38,578 bases of DNA from Pontibacter qinzhouensis. Its GTDB lineage: Bacteria; Bacteroidota; Bacteroidia; Cytophagales; Hymenobacteraceae. Positions 1 to 8,140 of the stretch are shown one piece after another; positions within the stretch are counted from its first letter, which is position 1, and every line of letters starts with the position of its first letter. Under the pieces are notes generated by a model. The model was given only the letters and a program-made list of their open reading frames with translations, made no database searches and was not told the origin of the DNA. Both the position numbers and the translations under genes were made by a program. Where the stretch lies: NCBI RefSeq assembly GCF_008017455.1, contig NZ_VRTY01000059.1, forward strand, positions 1 through 38,578, given 5' to 3'.

Positions 1-455
1 CCAAAGGAAAAATATTTCTGCCTTACCTGGCCCGGCAGGCGCGTCAGAACCCGACACCGCTCAGCTTTTTCAGAAATTTTATTCTGGAGCGTGGCGGTGA
101 GCACAAAGACCAGTTCGATATTAAACTCAGAGCCATGACGCCACTCGTAGATGCTGCCCGTGTGCTCACCCTCGAAAACCGCATTACCGGCGAGAACAAC
201 ACCATAAAACGCTACGAGAAGCTGGCTGAGCTGGAGCCTCAAAATGCCGCCCTCTACCGCGAAACAGCCATGGCTTACGAAATAATGATGCGCCTGCGGG
301 CATTGAACGGCATCAGGTGCCATAACTCGGGCCGCTACATAAAGCCGGAGCAACTGAGTAAAATAGAACGGCAGACGCTCCGTAACACCTTTGTTACCAT
401 TACAGACATACAGGAACTGCTGCAGGTGCGGTTTCAGCTTGGTTATTTGCGCTAA
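1..455 (+). CDS. C-terminal part of a DUF294/CBS nucleotidyltransferase-like protein (5' end outside window)
   Basis: The reading frame is open from base 3 and ends at TAA 453-455, so only the last 150 or so residues are visible. The segment fits the C-terminal all-helical domain (DUF294 C-terminal) of proteins that carry a cyclic-nucleotide-binding or CBS domain followed by a GlnD-like nucleotidyltransferase domain. Recognisable pieces are the MTPLVDAARVLTLEN stretch, MMRLRALNGI, and the YIKPEQLSKIERQTLRNTF block near the end. The N-terminal sensory and transferase domains would lie upstream of base 1. The stop is 2 bases before the next ATG, so it is co-transcribed with the exonuclease gene. 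This pair is common in Bacteroidota and Proteobacteria, often near acetate or solute-symporter genes (from memory). The biochemical role of the family is poorly defined. Confidence 0.8.
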   Translation, partial: KGKIFLPYLARQARQNPTPLSFFRNFILERGGEHKDQFDIKLRAMTPLVDAARVLTLENRITGENNTIKRYEKLAELEPQNAALYRETAMAYEIMMRLRALNGIRCHNSGRYIKPEQLSKIERQTLRNTFVTITDIQELLQVRFQLGYLR

Positions 456-457
456 CG

Positions 458-1159
458 ATGGTGGAGTGGTTGCAAAAGCTTCTGGGAAAAAAGCCGGTTC
501 AATACGACGAAACCGCGTACTGGCTGCAGTACCAGCAGGCCGGAGCGCGGCCTGTTCCGCTCAACACGCCACTGGAAGCCGTAGACTTTGTGGTGTTCGA
601 TACAGAAACCACCGGCTTCGACAAAAACAAAGACAGAGTGGTTTCTATTGGGGCGGTGCGGGTGCAGGGCGGTCAGGTGTTGGTGCAGCAAAGCTTCGAG
701 TGCCTCATTCGGCAGCAGGTGGAGCAGGGCAATAAAAGCGCCGAAATTCATGGCCTGCTGCCTTCCGAAATTCGGCAGGGTATAGAAGAAGAGGAAGCGC
801 TGGCGCATTTTCTCCGGTTTATCGGAAATGCGGTGCTGGTCGCGCACCACATCGGTTTCGATATTGGCATGATTAAACAGATGCTGAAACGGCAAAACCT
901 GCCCGAAAAGCTGCACAACCAGCTCCTGGATACCGGCCGCCTTGCCCTGCGGCTGGAGCACCCTTTCCGTACCCCTCAGCCTTATAAGCAAACCGACTAT
1001 AGCCTCGACTCTCTGGGTAAACGCTACCACCTGCCCCTCGAAGACCGCCACACTGCCTCCGGCGATGCCTTTGCCACAGCCGTTCTCCTCCTGAAGCTCT
1101 TGGCCGTAGCCCGCAAAAAAGAAGTAAAAACTCTCGGCGATCTGCTGCAGGAGCTTTAA
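458..1159 (+). CDS. DnaQ-like 3'-5' exonuclease (DEDDh family)
   Basis: This 233-residue protein has the three exonuclease motifs of the DEDDh superfamily. Exo I is FDTETTG with D48 and E50, Exo II is HHIGFD with D135, and Exo III is DRHTASGDA with H198 and D203. These residues bind two metal ions and remove nucleotides from 3' ends, as in the DNA polymerase III epsilon subunit and RNase T. There is no polymerase, helicase or GIY-YIG domain attached, so it is a stand-alone exonuclease with a roughly 40-residue N-terminal extension. It starts 2 bases after the DUF294 gene and must be translated with it. The substrate (DNA proofreading, RNA trimming or other) cannot be told from sequence; a main replicative epsilon role is not implied. 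Confidence 0.88.
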   Translation: MVEWLQKLLGKKPVQYDETAYWLQYQQAGARPVPLNTPLEAVDFVVFDTETTGFDKNKDRVVSIGAVRVQGGQVLVQQSFECLIRQQVEQGNKSAEIHGLLPSEIRQGIEEEEALAHFLRFIGNAVLVAHHIGFDIGMIKQMLKRQNLPEKLHNQLLDTGRLALRLEHPFRTPQPYKQTDYSLDSLGKRYHLPLEDRHTASGDAFATAVLLLKLLAVARKKEVKTLGDLLQEL

Positions 1160-1170
1160 ACTCCCTTATT

Positions 1171-1230
1171 ACCCTTGACCATTTTGGAGCTTAAAATCCT
1201 TCTGAAGGCTGATTTTATTTGAATAATTGC
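1171..1230 (+). repeat. Dispersed 58-bp repeat, copy 1
   Basis: Begins ACCCTTGACC, has TTCTGAAGG in the middle and ends TTTGAATAATTGC. It lies 11 bp after the exonuclease stop. Confidence 0.8.
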
Positions 1231-1390
1231 TGATTGTTAGTTGCTGATTGTTTGATGGTTGTTTGAAGATTTGGAAATGGTGCCGGTGGTAATGGATGAG
1301 TAGAGAGTTTGGAGATTTAAGAGTAAGCAAAGGCCTTATTTTCTAATTAGACGCTGTTCATAAAATGTGCTGGTATCAAAAGCAGCAGCT

Positions 1391-1450
1391 ACCCTTGGCT
1401 ATTTTCTCTCTAAAAGCTCTCTGAAGGCTGATTTCATTAGAAAAATTGCT
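1391..1450 (+). repeat. Dispersed 58-bp repeat, copy 2
   Basis: Begins ACCCTTGGCTATTTT, has CTCTGAAGG and ends CATTAGAAAAATTGC. Same orientation as copy 1, with start points 220 bp apart. Confidence 0.8.
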
Positions 1451-1577
1451 CCATCTGCGAAATCCTAATATCTTGTAAATCCTGAATCAGACAAAATTTA
1501 CCGGCAGCAACAATTTCAGGCGCAGAATTTATGAAACTCGTGGCAATAGTCGATATTTGCGGTTTAACCTGATACGC

Positions 1578-2135
1578 ATGATCGACGAAAACCATAACCC
1601 CTGGACAACACTTTCCAGTGAAAAAATATACGAAAACCCCTGGATTACCCTGCGCGAAGACCAGGTGCTGAACCCGAAAGGCGGCAAAGGCATTTACGGC
1701 GTGGTGAGCATGAAAAACAAAGCCATCGGCATTATCCCCATCGATGACGAAGGCTATACCTACCTCATAGGCCAATACCGCTACGCACTCAACGAATATT
1801 CCTGGGAAATACCGATGGGTGGCGGCCTGAACGAGCACGACATTCTGGAATCGGCGAAGCGCGAGCTGCAGGAAGAGACAGGCTTCACGGCTGCCAAATG
1901 GACAAACATTGCCCGCCTGCACACGTCCAACTCCGTAACCGACGAAGAAGGATTTGTTTTTCTGGCGCAGGAACTAACTCAGGGCGAAACTGCATTTGAA
2001 GAGACAGAGGAGCTGCAGATAAAGCGAGTGACTTTAGACGAAGCTGTGCGCATGGCCATGAACAACGAGATAACCGATGCCATAAGTGTAGCAGGTATTC
2101 TGAAAGCCGCCCTGCTGCTGCGGAATGAGTTTTGA
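1578..2135 (+). CDS. Nudix hydrolase, ADP-ribose pyrophosphatase-like
   Basis: The protein is about 185 residues long and hydrolyses a nucleoside diphosphate linked to another group, probably ADP-ribose or a nucleotide sugar. The Nudix box is seen as GGGLNEHDILESAKRELQEE followed by TGF; the metal-binding RELQEE core is complete. The glutamate that normally follows G-x5 is histidine here, an uncommon change outside the core. The EIPMGGG lead-in resembles the ADP-ribose pyrophosphatase subgroup. I chose ATG 1578 rather than the in-frame TTG at 1557, because the following MIDENHNPW start is typical of relatives and no ribosome site favours either. It is preceded by repeat copy 2, so it probably has its own promoter, which I could not locate. 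The stop codon is the beginning of an AT-rich repeat arm. Confidence 0.85.
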   Translation: MIDENHNPWTTLSSEKIYENPWITLREDQVLNPKGGKGIYGVVSMKNKAIGIIPIDDEGYTYLIGQYRYALNEYSWEIPMGGGLNEHDILESAKRELQEETGFTAAKWTNIARLHTSNSVTDEEGFVFLAQELTQGETAFEETEELQIKRVTLDEAVRMAMNNEITDAISVAGILKAALLLRNEF

Positions 2136-2354
2136 ATTCTGAATAAATGATTGAGTGACTGACTGACTATGGCTTTGAATCAAGTGGAAGCTTTGATAAG
2201 AAAAAAACAGCTCTTAGCGATTTAGGATTTATTTGTGTTACTTTAAAAGGGATGAATTCACAATCAGAGTAAATTATCTATCAACCACACATTCAAAACT
2301 CAAAATTAAAAACATTCGCTCATCCACTCAATCAAAATTCTTAAATTTGAACCT
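2130..2354. repeat. Spacer-filling inverted-repeat element, class 1 arms
   Basis: The left arm starts on the Nudix stop codon with TTTTGAATTCTGAATAAATG followed by ATTGAGTGACTG. The right arm, ending 5 to 15 bp before the plsC ATG, reads CTCATCCACTCAATCAAAAT then TCTTAAATTT. Reverse-complemented, the right arm resembles the left. A third related stretch (ACATTCAAAACTCAAAATT) is at 2287-2307. The inner 130 bp shows no ORF. The arrangement matches the spacer at 18035-18246. Confidence 0.55.
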
Positions 2355-3158
2355 ATGAAAGCCATTAAGTACTTATCGCATCGCATTTATACCACCTGGT
2401 GTGTTACCTGGTTTGTAATGCCGTTTGTGGTAACCTACCCGCTGCAAGCCTTCCTTATCCGGAAGAAAAAGTGGCACAGGCACGTGCATAGCATCAACAG
2501 ATTCTGGTCGAGCTCTGCTTTGCGTATGTTTCTGGCTCCTGTAAAAGTGGAATGGCACCTACCGTTCAACCCAAAGCGCCAGTATATTTTTACTCCTAAT
2601 CACAGCTCCTACCTCGACATTCCGTTGCTGCTGCACACCATACCGGGGTTTCTGAACTTTGTAGGTAAAAGTGCACTTTGCAAAGTGCCGCTTTGGGGGC
2701 CAATTTACGAGCAGTTGTATATTTCTGTAGATCGCCGGAGTGCCATCAGCAGCGCCAAGAGCTACATACAGTCGCAGCGCTCGCTGGCAGAAGGGCGTAA
2801 CCTGGTTATTTTCCCGGAAGGCACCATTCCTGAAACTGCAGGGGAGGAGCTACTGAAGTTTAAAGACGGTCCTTTTAAGCTGGCCATAGAAAAGCAGCTG
2901 CCGGTGGTGCCGGTTACCATGCCCTATAACCACAAGTTCCTGCCCGATGTGGGCGGCCTGAAGGTGCGCTGGCACCCGCTCAAGATTGTGCTGCACGAGC
3001 CAATAGAAACCACGGGCATGACCCTGCAGGACCTGCCACTGCTCAAAGAAAAAGTATATCAAATTATTCAATCAGAAATAACGAAACACAACAAGACGTA
3101 TGTCAACGGATATTCAGACTATAAAGAAAATAGCACACTTAGCAAGGCTGGAGTTTAA
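2355..3158 (+). CDS. 1-acyl-sn-glycerol-3-phosphate acyltransferase (PlsC-like)
   Basis: This 267-residue membrane-associated enzyme should transfer a fatty acyl chain to lysophosphatidic acid, giving phosphatidic acid for phospholipid synthesis. The PlsC/LPLAT family motifs are present: NHSSYLD (H83, D88; the HX4D catalytic pair) and FPEGT at 153-157. A hydrophobic segment near residues 15-35 would anchor it to the inner membrane. The last 20 or so residues are encoded by DNA that overlaps the start of gatC by 59 bp in another frame, and they look like an unconstrained tail. It heads a run of five close genes on the plus strand. Other lysophospholipid acyltransferases, such as those acting on ornithine or sulfonolipids, share these motifs, so the exact acceptor is uncertain. 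Confidence 0.88.
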   Translation: MKAIKYLSHRIYTTWCVTWFVMPFVVTYPLQAFLIRKKKWHRHVHSINRFWSSSALRMFLAPVKVEWHLPFNPKRQYIFTPNHSSYLDIPLLLHTIPGFLNFVGKSALCKVPLWGPIYEQLYISVDRRSAISSAKSYIQSQRSLAEGRNLVIFPEGTIPETAGEELLKFKDGPFKLAIEKQLPVVPVTMPYNHKFLPDVGGLKVRWHPLKIVLHEPIETTGMTLQDLPLLKEKVYQIIQSEITKHNKTYVNGYSDYKENSTLSKAGV

Positions 3159-3387
3159 CGAAGAGAAAGAAGCGGAAATGCTGAAAGACATGAACCAGAT
3201 TCTGGACTGGATGGACAAGCTGCGTGAGCTGGATACGACCAGTGTGGAGCCGCTTATTCATATGTCGGAAGAAGTGAACGTGATGCGGGAAGATGTGATG
3301 CACCAGGAAATTACGCATGAGCAGGCTCTTTCTAACGCTCCTAAAAAAGACTCCGATTATTTCAGGGTGCCAAAAGTGCTGGAATAA
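3100..3387 (+). CDS. gatC: Asp-tRNA(Asn)/Glu-tRNA(Gln) amidotransferase subunit C
   Basis: GatC is the small scaffold subunit of the GatCAB complex, which amidates mischarged Glu-tRNA(Gln) or Asp-tRNA(Asn) in the cytoplasm. The 95-residue length and the KIAHLARLEF, LDWMDKLRELDT and PLIHMSEEVNVMREDV segments are characteristic. The start at ATG 3100 is fixed by the family N-terminus, even though it lies inside the 3' end of the acyltransferase gene. gatA and gatB are not in the window, which is normal in Bacteroidota where the subunits are scattered. The stop is 14 bp before the next gene. Confidence 0.93.
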   Translation: MSTDIQTIKKIAHLARLEFNEEKEAEMLKDMNQILDWMDKLRELDTTSVEPLIHMSEEVNVMREDVMHQEITHEQALSNAPKKDSDYFRVPKVLE

Positions 3388-3401
3388 GCTGCTGGCATCT
3401 T

Positions 3402-6400
3402 ATGAAGAATTATAAATTCTGGGAAAGCTGGGATACTGATATTCGGTATCCCTATCTTTTTTTGATGGGGTTGGCAACGGTGGCGCTCCTCCTGGGAGCC
3501 TTCCACTACGTTACCGGCGATAGCTATGCCTTTGCCTGGGACAAGCTTCCCAGCCTCGATGTAGTGCAGGTGCCGGTGCAGGAAATTACGCGCCTGCTCG
3601 AACCTCTTACTCTCTACGCCGACAGTTACCTGGTATCGGAGCAGTACGATGTGGCACCTCCGGCTGTAAACACGGTAGCGGCCATGTTGTTTCTGGGTGG
3701 GCTCGCCATTTGCATTGCCTTTTACACCGCTGCCATCAGCACCATGAAGCAGTTGCCTTACTTTGCAGGCATGCTGCTCCTGATGCTATTGCTGGCCTCC
3801 TTTACCCTCGACGACCTCGATATATTCGGGCAAAGCTTTGGACAGACCACACTGTTGGTGTGTATTGCGCTGTTGGCTGTTACAAGCTATATTTTCCATT
3901 CTTTTTACCCCGATACACGCTTCTCGATCCGTATCCTGACGCTGCTGCTGGTGATCACGTTTATAGGAGCGCTCATTTTTTCGGAAGCGAATACCTCGCC
4001 GGTGCTCATTGCGCTGCACCTGGTCAACTATAGCTCACTGGCTACGCTGGTGGCAACGCTGCTGTTTATGATCTGGGTATCGTACGAAAACGTGAATGCG
4101 CTGCTTTGGGTAAACACGCAGGCCAGCAAGCCGGAAAGGCGGTTTAGCATCTGGCAGTTTGTGCTCGTAAGCCTCCTGTATTTGCTCAACCTGCTGCTGC
4201 TTTACCTGCGCCATGTTGGGTATATAAAAGCTGACCTGTTTTACGTAAACGCTTATTTTCTTTTCCTGCTCTCTACAGTAGCCGGGTTCTGGGGCATGCG
4301 GCAGCGTGAGGCTTTTTATGGGAAATTGTTCCGGTTTAAGCCAACGGGTGCCATTCTGTACCTGGTGTTTGCCACTATCTCCTTCCTGAGCATCGGCTAC
4401 GCCTTCGCCACCTCCAACGATTCGCTCAAGGTGCTCTACCACGACCTGATTGTGTACACGCACCTTGCCTTTGGCGTCATGTTTTTTATTTACGTGATGC
4501 TGAATTTCGGCAAGCTGCTCGAAGACCGGCTGCAGGTGTATAAAGTAGTGTATGAGCCCCGGCGGCTGCCTTTGTACACGCTCTATACCATGGGGAGCAT
4601 TATATTGGCCATACTGGTTATGCGAACCCAGTACCGTACTTACTTTTATGCCTACGCAGGTTACTATAATTACCTGGGCGATTTGTACCTGGCCTCTGAA
4701 AACCCGGTGCTGGCCGAAAGCTTCTACAAACAAAGCGACCTCTACGATCTGAACAATGTAAAGGCGAACTATAGCCTGGCAGGTATTTATCGGGCAAGCC
4801 TTCAACCAAACAAAGAAATTTTACGGCTGAAAGATGCCATCTCGAAGCGGCCAAACCCAAAGCTCTATGTGCGGCTGGCAAACCTGTATGAGGGCAAGAA
4901 ATTCTTTTTCGAGAAGCAATATGTATTGCTGCAGGGGGCAGAGGCATTTCCGAACAGTGGGGAACTGTACAACAACCTGGCCATGCTCTACGCCAATACC
5001 AGCGTAACCGACAGCGTAGAATATTATTTCAGGCTGGCGCAGGAGTACAGTTCCGACAACGACTTTATCAGGAGCAACAGGCTGGCATTTTACACCAACC
5101 AGGCTATGCCCGATAAACTAAAAGAAGTGCTGGAAGAAAGCCGCAGTGGTAAGTACAAGCCGCTGCAGAGCAACCTGGCTACTGTTCGGTTGCTGCTGGG
5201 GCAGCCGGCAGATGGCAAGATGGCGCCTGCTCCTGATTCGCTGGGCCAGGTGGAGGATTTTACCCTCTTCTACAACAACGCTATCAGCTCGCTTGCCACC
5301 GCCGATACTTCCTCCATCAGGCACATCGACAAGTACCTGGCTAACCCGGCTAACCAATTGTTTCAGGAGGACCTGCTTTTTCTGAAAGGCATGGTGCACC
5401 ATGCAGCAGGCCGGCCTGTAGAAGCCAGGCGTATTTTGGAGAACCTGGCCGGAACATCAGATACCAGGAGCGGCTACTATTACCATGTGCTGGGTATCTG
5501 GCTGATGGAAGAACGGAACTACAGAACGGCAGCCGGCTACTTTAAACTGGCCAAAGACCATGGGGCCTCTGCACAGGCATTTCTGGCACATGGCTATGCG
5601 CTGACGCTGGCATACCAGTCGCCTGATGCCCTGGAAGCACTGGATGAAGTAGCGTTTACAGAGCAGGAAGAACCTGTTGAAGTGGCACGTGCCTTGCGGA
5701 CTTTGCTGGAGCAGCCAGTAGACTCTGTTATAGCCAACGCCTCCGATAACGACAAAGTACAGTACCTGCTGGCTTACCTGCCGTCGTTTACGGTGGAGGA
5801 AGTAGATGCCCTGGTAAAATCGGTGCAGGAAAAAGAGCTGCGCCGTGTGGCCCTGGTTACGCGCATAGACTATTTTCTGCTGAACAGGCGCTGGCGGCTG
5901 GCCCACGATGCCATAAAAGAGGCAGGCTCCGTGCTTCGGCCCGAAGATGAGCTGCGCTCTAAGCTGAACATGCAGCAGATGAAACTCTGGCTCTACACCA
6001 AAAACCACGATGCCCTTCTAAACCGCATGAACAACCTGTACCTGAACCCGCGCGACAAACGGCAGAAGCTCTATTTCAGCGCCAAAATTGCCGATGTACG
6101 CGGCCGGCAGCAGGAAGCGGAGCAAAAATACAAGCAGGCGGTTACTATGTTGCTATACGATGAAGAAGTAGTAGAGGCAGCGGCAGATTTTTTTGCCAGA
6201 ACCTACCCAACCGAGCTGGAGGCCTATAATATTTTGCTGGATGGAGTTACCTATAATCCCAACTCGGCCAGGCTGTACAAAGCCTATGCGCTCGAGAGCC
6301 TGAAACAAGGTTTGAGCAGCTACGCGAACCAGGCCCTGATAACTTTGCAGCGTTTGCTTCCTGCTGCAGAATATAGTATTTTTAGAGAAGAATTTGAGAA

Positions 6401-6446
6401 AAAGCAGGCAGCACAGGATGCTGCTGCAGAATCCTGGCCTACCTAA
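3402..6446 (+). CDS. Large multi-pass membrane protein with C-terminal TPR repeats
   Basis: The 1014-residue protein has two halves. Residues 1 to about 410 contain roughly ten hydrophobic helices (for example 18-38, 93-113, 119-140, 145-167, and a last one near 390-408). Residues 415 to about 1000 are soluble and helical, with tetratricopeptide-like units such as YYNYLGDLYLASENPVLAES and LYNNLAMLYANTSVTDSVEY. The TPR half probably lies in the periplasm or cytoplasm and binds partner proteins. I do not recognise a named family, and no catalytic motif is seen. It follows gatC by 14 bp and precedes the ABC ATPase by 10 bp, so it is co-transcribed with both. A link to the ABC ATPase is possible but not shown. 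Confidence is high that it is a gene and low on function. Confidence 0.85.
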   Translation: MKNYKFWESWDTDIRYPYLFLMGLATVALLLGAFHYVTGDSYAFAWDKLPSLDVVQVPVQEITRLLEPLTLYADSYLVSEQYDVAPPAVNTVAAMLFLGGLAICIAFYTAAISTMKQLPYFAGMLLLMLLLASFTLDDLDIFGQSFGQTTLLVCIALLAVTSYIFHSFYPDTRFSIRILTLLLVITFIGALIFSEANTSPVLIALHLVNYSSLATLVATLLFMIWVSYENVNALLWVNTQASKPERRFSIWQFVLVSLLYLLNLLLLYLRHVGYIKADLFYVNAYFLFLLSTVAGFWGMRQREAFYGKLFRFKPTGAILYLVFATISFLSIGYAFATSNDSLKVLYHDLIVYTHLAFGVMFFIYVMLNFGKLLEDRLQVYKVVYEPRRLPLYTLYTMGSIILAILVMRTQYRTYFYAYAGYYNYLGDLYLASENPVLAESFYKQSDLYDLNNVKANYSLAGIYRASLQPNKEILRLKDAISKRPNPKLYVRLANLYEGKKFFFEKQYVLLQGAEAFPNSGELYNNLAMLYANTSVTDSVEYYFRLAQEYSSDNDFIRSNRLAFYTNQAMPDKLKEVLEESRSGKYKPLQSNLATVRLLLGQPADGKMAPAPDSLGQVEDFTLFYNNAISSLATADTSSIRHIDKYLANPANQLFQEDLLFLKGMVHHAAGRPVEARRILENLAGTSDTRSGYYYHVLGIWLMEERNYRTAAGYFKLAKDHGASAQAFLAHGYALTLAYQSPDALEALDEVAFTEQEEPVEVARALRTLLEQPVDSVIANASDNDKVQYLLAYLPSFTVEEVDALVKSVQEKELRRVALVTRIDYFLLNRRWRLAHDAIKEAGSVLRPEDELRSKLNMQQMKLWLYTKNHDALLNRMNNLYLNPRDKRQKLYFSAKIADVRGRQQEAEQKYKQAVTMLLYDEEVVEAAADFFARTYPTELEAYNILLDGVTYNPNSARLYKAYALESLKQGLSSYANQALITLQRLLPAAEYSIFREEFEKKQAAQDAAAESWPT

Positions 6447-6456
6447 AACGAGTTAT

Positions 6457-7179
6457 ATGAGCACCATTATCGAAACCCATGATATTTCGCGCATGTACCA
6501 CATGGGCAGCGAAACTATTCATGCCCTGAAGTCGGTATCTATTGTGATTCAAAAAGGAGAATATGTTGCTTTTATGGGCCCTTCCGGTTCTGGTAAATCC
6601 ACGCTCATGAACATAATCGGCTGCCTCGATACACCTTCCGGCGGGCGATACATCCTCAACGGCAAAGATGTAAGCAACATGACCGATAACGAACTGGCGG
6701 AGGTGCGGAACAAGGAGATCGGGTTTGTGTTCCAGACGTTTAACCTGCTGCCCCGGCAGTCGGCGCTGGAGAATGTGGCTTTGCCGCTGATCTATGCCGG
6801 CTACGGAAAATCGGCCAGGGAAGAGCGGGCGCAACGTGTGCTGGAGAGTGTGGGGCTGGGCAACCGGGGCAAGCACAAACCAAACGAACTTTCGGGCGGG
6901 CAGCGGCAGCGGGTGGCTATTGCCCGTGCGCTCATAAACGACCCCAGCATTATTCTGGCCGATGAACCTACCGGTAACCTCGATACCAAAACCTCTTACG
7001 AGATTATGGAGCTGTTCGAGAACCTGCACGCCAAAGGCAACACCATTATTATGGTAACCCACGAAGAAGATATTGCCAAATACGCGCATCGCATCGTGCG
7101 CCTCCGCGATGGGCTGGTAGAGTCTGATACCCTGAACGATAATATTACCTCTTTTGCCAAGGCAAAGGCAGCGTTGTAG
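6457..7179 (+). CDS. ABC transporter ATP-binding protein, MacB/LolD type
   Basis: This 240-residue ATPase has every ABC motif: Walker A GPSGSGKST at 41-49, Q-loop Q93, signature LSGGQRQR at 145-152, Walker B IILADEP at 165-171 and the switch histidine H202. The sequence around IGFVFQTFNLLPRQSALENV is typical of the MacB/LolD/FtsE-like group, which drives MacB-type permeases in lipoprotein release, macrolide or peptide export, or envelope work. I chose ATG 6457 because the upstream in-frame start at 6394 would overlap the TPR gene by 53 bp and adds no family sequence. No permease gene is next to it, so the membrane partner must be elsewhere, unless the preceding multi-pass protein serves that role. 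The next gene starts 3 bp after its stop. Confidence 0.92.
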   Translation: MSTIIETHDISRMYHMGSETIHALKSVSIVIQKGEYVAFMGPSGSGKSTLMNIIGCLDTPSGGRYILNGKDVSNMTDNELAEVRNKEIGFVFQTFNLLPRQSALENVALPLIYAGYGKSAREERAQRVLESVGLGNRGKHKPNELSGGQRQRVAIARALINDPSIILADEPTGNLDTKTSYEIMELFENLHAKGNTIIMVTHEEDIAKYAHRIVRLRDGLVESDTLNDNITSFAKAKAAL

Positions 7180-7182
7180 CTA

Positions 7183-7731
7183 ATGAAGATATACACCAAA
7201 ACAGGCGACAAAGGCACTACCTCGCTTATAGGAGGAACGCGCGTAGCCAAATCGCACCTACGCATAGAGTGCTATGGCACCGTAGATGAGCTGAACTCCT
7301 ACATCGGGCTGGTACGCGACCAGGCCGTGAATACGGGCCGGGCTGATGTACTGAAAGAGATACAGGACAGGCTTTTTACTATGGGAGCCTCGCTTGCCTC
7401 TGACCCCGAAAAGTCGAAAATGAAAACCCCGGACCTGCTGCAAGAGGATGTTCAACTGCTGGAGCGCGAAATTGATGCCATGATGGCCGAGGTGCCGCCG
7501 CTGCGGGCCTTTGTGCTGCCGGGCGGGCACCAATCGGTTTCGTTTTGCCATGTGGCCCGCTGCGTGTGCCGCCGCGCCGAGCGCCTGGCCATACGGTTGC
7601 AGGAAGAAGCCTTTGTGGAGGAACTGGTTATTATTTATTTAAACCGGTTATCAGACTACCTGTTCGCCCTTTGCCGTAAAATGACGTATGAGTTGCAGGC
7701 AGAGGAAGTGGAGTGGAAGCCGAGGGTTTAA
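7183..7731 (+). CDS. Cob(I)alamin adenosyltransferase, PduO type
   Basis: The 182-residue protein belongs to the PduO/MMAB family, which transfers the adenosyl group of ATP to cob(I)alamin to make coenzyme B12. The diagnostic ATP-binding N-terminus KIYTKTGDKGTTSL and the core CYGTVDELNSYIGLVRDQ are present. The later FCHVARCVCRRAERLA stretch carries the conserved arginines, and YLNRLSDYLFALCR closes the five-helix bundle. It starts 3 bp after the ABC gene, so it shares its transcript. No B12-dependent enzyme such as methylmalonyl-CoA mutase is in the window. The stop codon is followed at once by a class 1 AT-rich repeat arm. Confidence 0.93.
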   Translation: MKIYTKTGDKGTTSLIGGTRVAKSHLRIECYGTVDELNSYIGLVRDQAVNTGRADVLKEIQDRLFTMGASLASDPEKSKMKTPDLLQEDVQLLEREIDAMMAEVPPLRAFVLPGGHQSVSFCHVARCVCRRAERLAIRLQEEAFVEELVIIYLNRLSDYLFALCRKMTYELQAEEVEWKPRV

Positions 7732-7765
7732 GTTTTGAGTGAGTGATTGAGAGAATGAGTGAATG
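7732..7765 (+). repeat. Class 1 AT-rich arm after the adenosyltransferase stop
   Basis: Reads GTTTTGAGTGAGTGATTGAG followed by AGAATGAGTGAATG, starting on the base after the TAA. It matches the arms at 2130, 18035 and 18205. Confidence 0.6.
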
Positions 7766-7872
7766 TTAAAAGGAAGAGTGAAAGACTCGGTATTGCTTTG
7801 GTTGCCTACCTGAACTTTTATTGCATCCAATTTAACTATATAACCATTAAACAATCAGCAATCAACAATTAG

Positions 7873-7931
7873 CAAATTATTTGAATCAAAAAACCCTTCA
7901 GAAGCAAAATGAGTTGTTTTTGGCCAAGGGT
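7873..7931 (-). repeat. Dispersed 58-bp repeat, copy 3
   Basis: On the minus strand it begins ACCCTTGGCCAAAAAC, has GCTTCTGAAGGG and ends TTTGAATAATTTG. Its 3' end is joined to class 2 words, as in copy 4. Confidence 0.8.
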
Positions 7932-7974
7932 TGCGTGAGGGATGGAGCGGTTGTTTGAGCTCCTTTTGTGAGGC

Positions 7975-8035
7975 ACGAACAAAAGAGCGAGCCGCGAGAG
8001 CCCGACGGCTTGCGCAGCTTGCCGGCACGCCCAAC
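7975..8035. repeat. GC-rich block resembling a Bacteroidota intergenic repeat
   Basis: On the minus strand it reads GGGCGTGCCGGCAAGC, then GTCGGGCTCTCGCGGCTCGC and TCTTTTGTTCGTGC. The pairing of GGGCGTGCC with GTCGGGCT is one I recall from repeated spacer elements in this phylum. GC content is far above the adjoining spacer. Family membership needs a search. Confidence 0.4.
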
Positions 8036-8132
8036 AGAAATTTCGTATAAGAAGCAGGGGCAGGTTTTCGTACTCATTCCTTTTTTTATAGCCTCCTGTT
8101 CAGTGAGTTTAGGCAAAGAATTAGTTTTTCGT

Positions 8133-8140
8133 TAATTTTG
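8133..8140 (+). promoter_or_regulatory. Candidate -7 box of the ilvE promoter
   Basis: TAATTTTG fits the Bacteroidota sigma-A -7 consensus TAnnTTTG and lies 23 bp before the ilvE ATG. The expected -33 TTTG is only approximated (GTTTAGG at 8107-8113). Confidence 0.4.

Larger units (their letters stand above)
1160..1577. other. Spacer of 418 bp holding two copies of the dispersed repeat
   Basis: No credible gene is seen. The spacer contains two same-orientation copies of the 58-bp repeat (1171-1230 and 1391-1450). The first copy is followed by the words TTGCTGATTGTTAGTTGC and TGATTG that recur beside other copies. A stretch at 1451-1577 shows no recognisable element and precedes the Nudix gene. 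Confidence 0.6.

Noticed and set aside
7898..8116. Minus-strand ORF of 72 codons between the adenosyltransferase gene and ilvE
   Set aside because: It runs across repeat copy 3 and the GC-rich repeat block and has no protein-like pattern.
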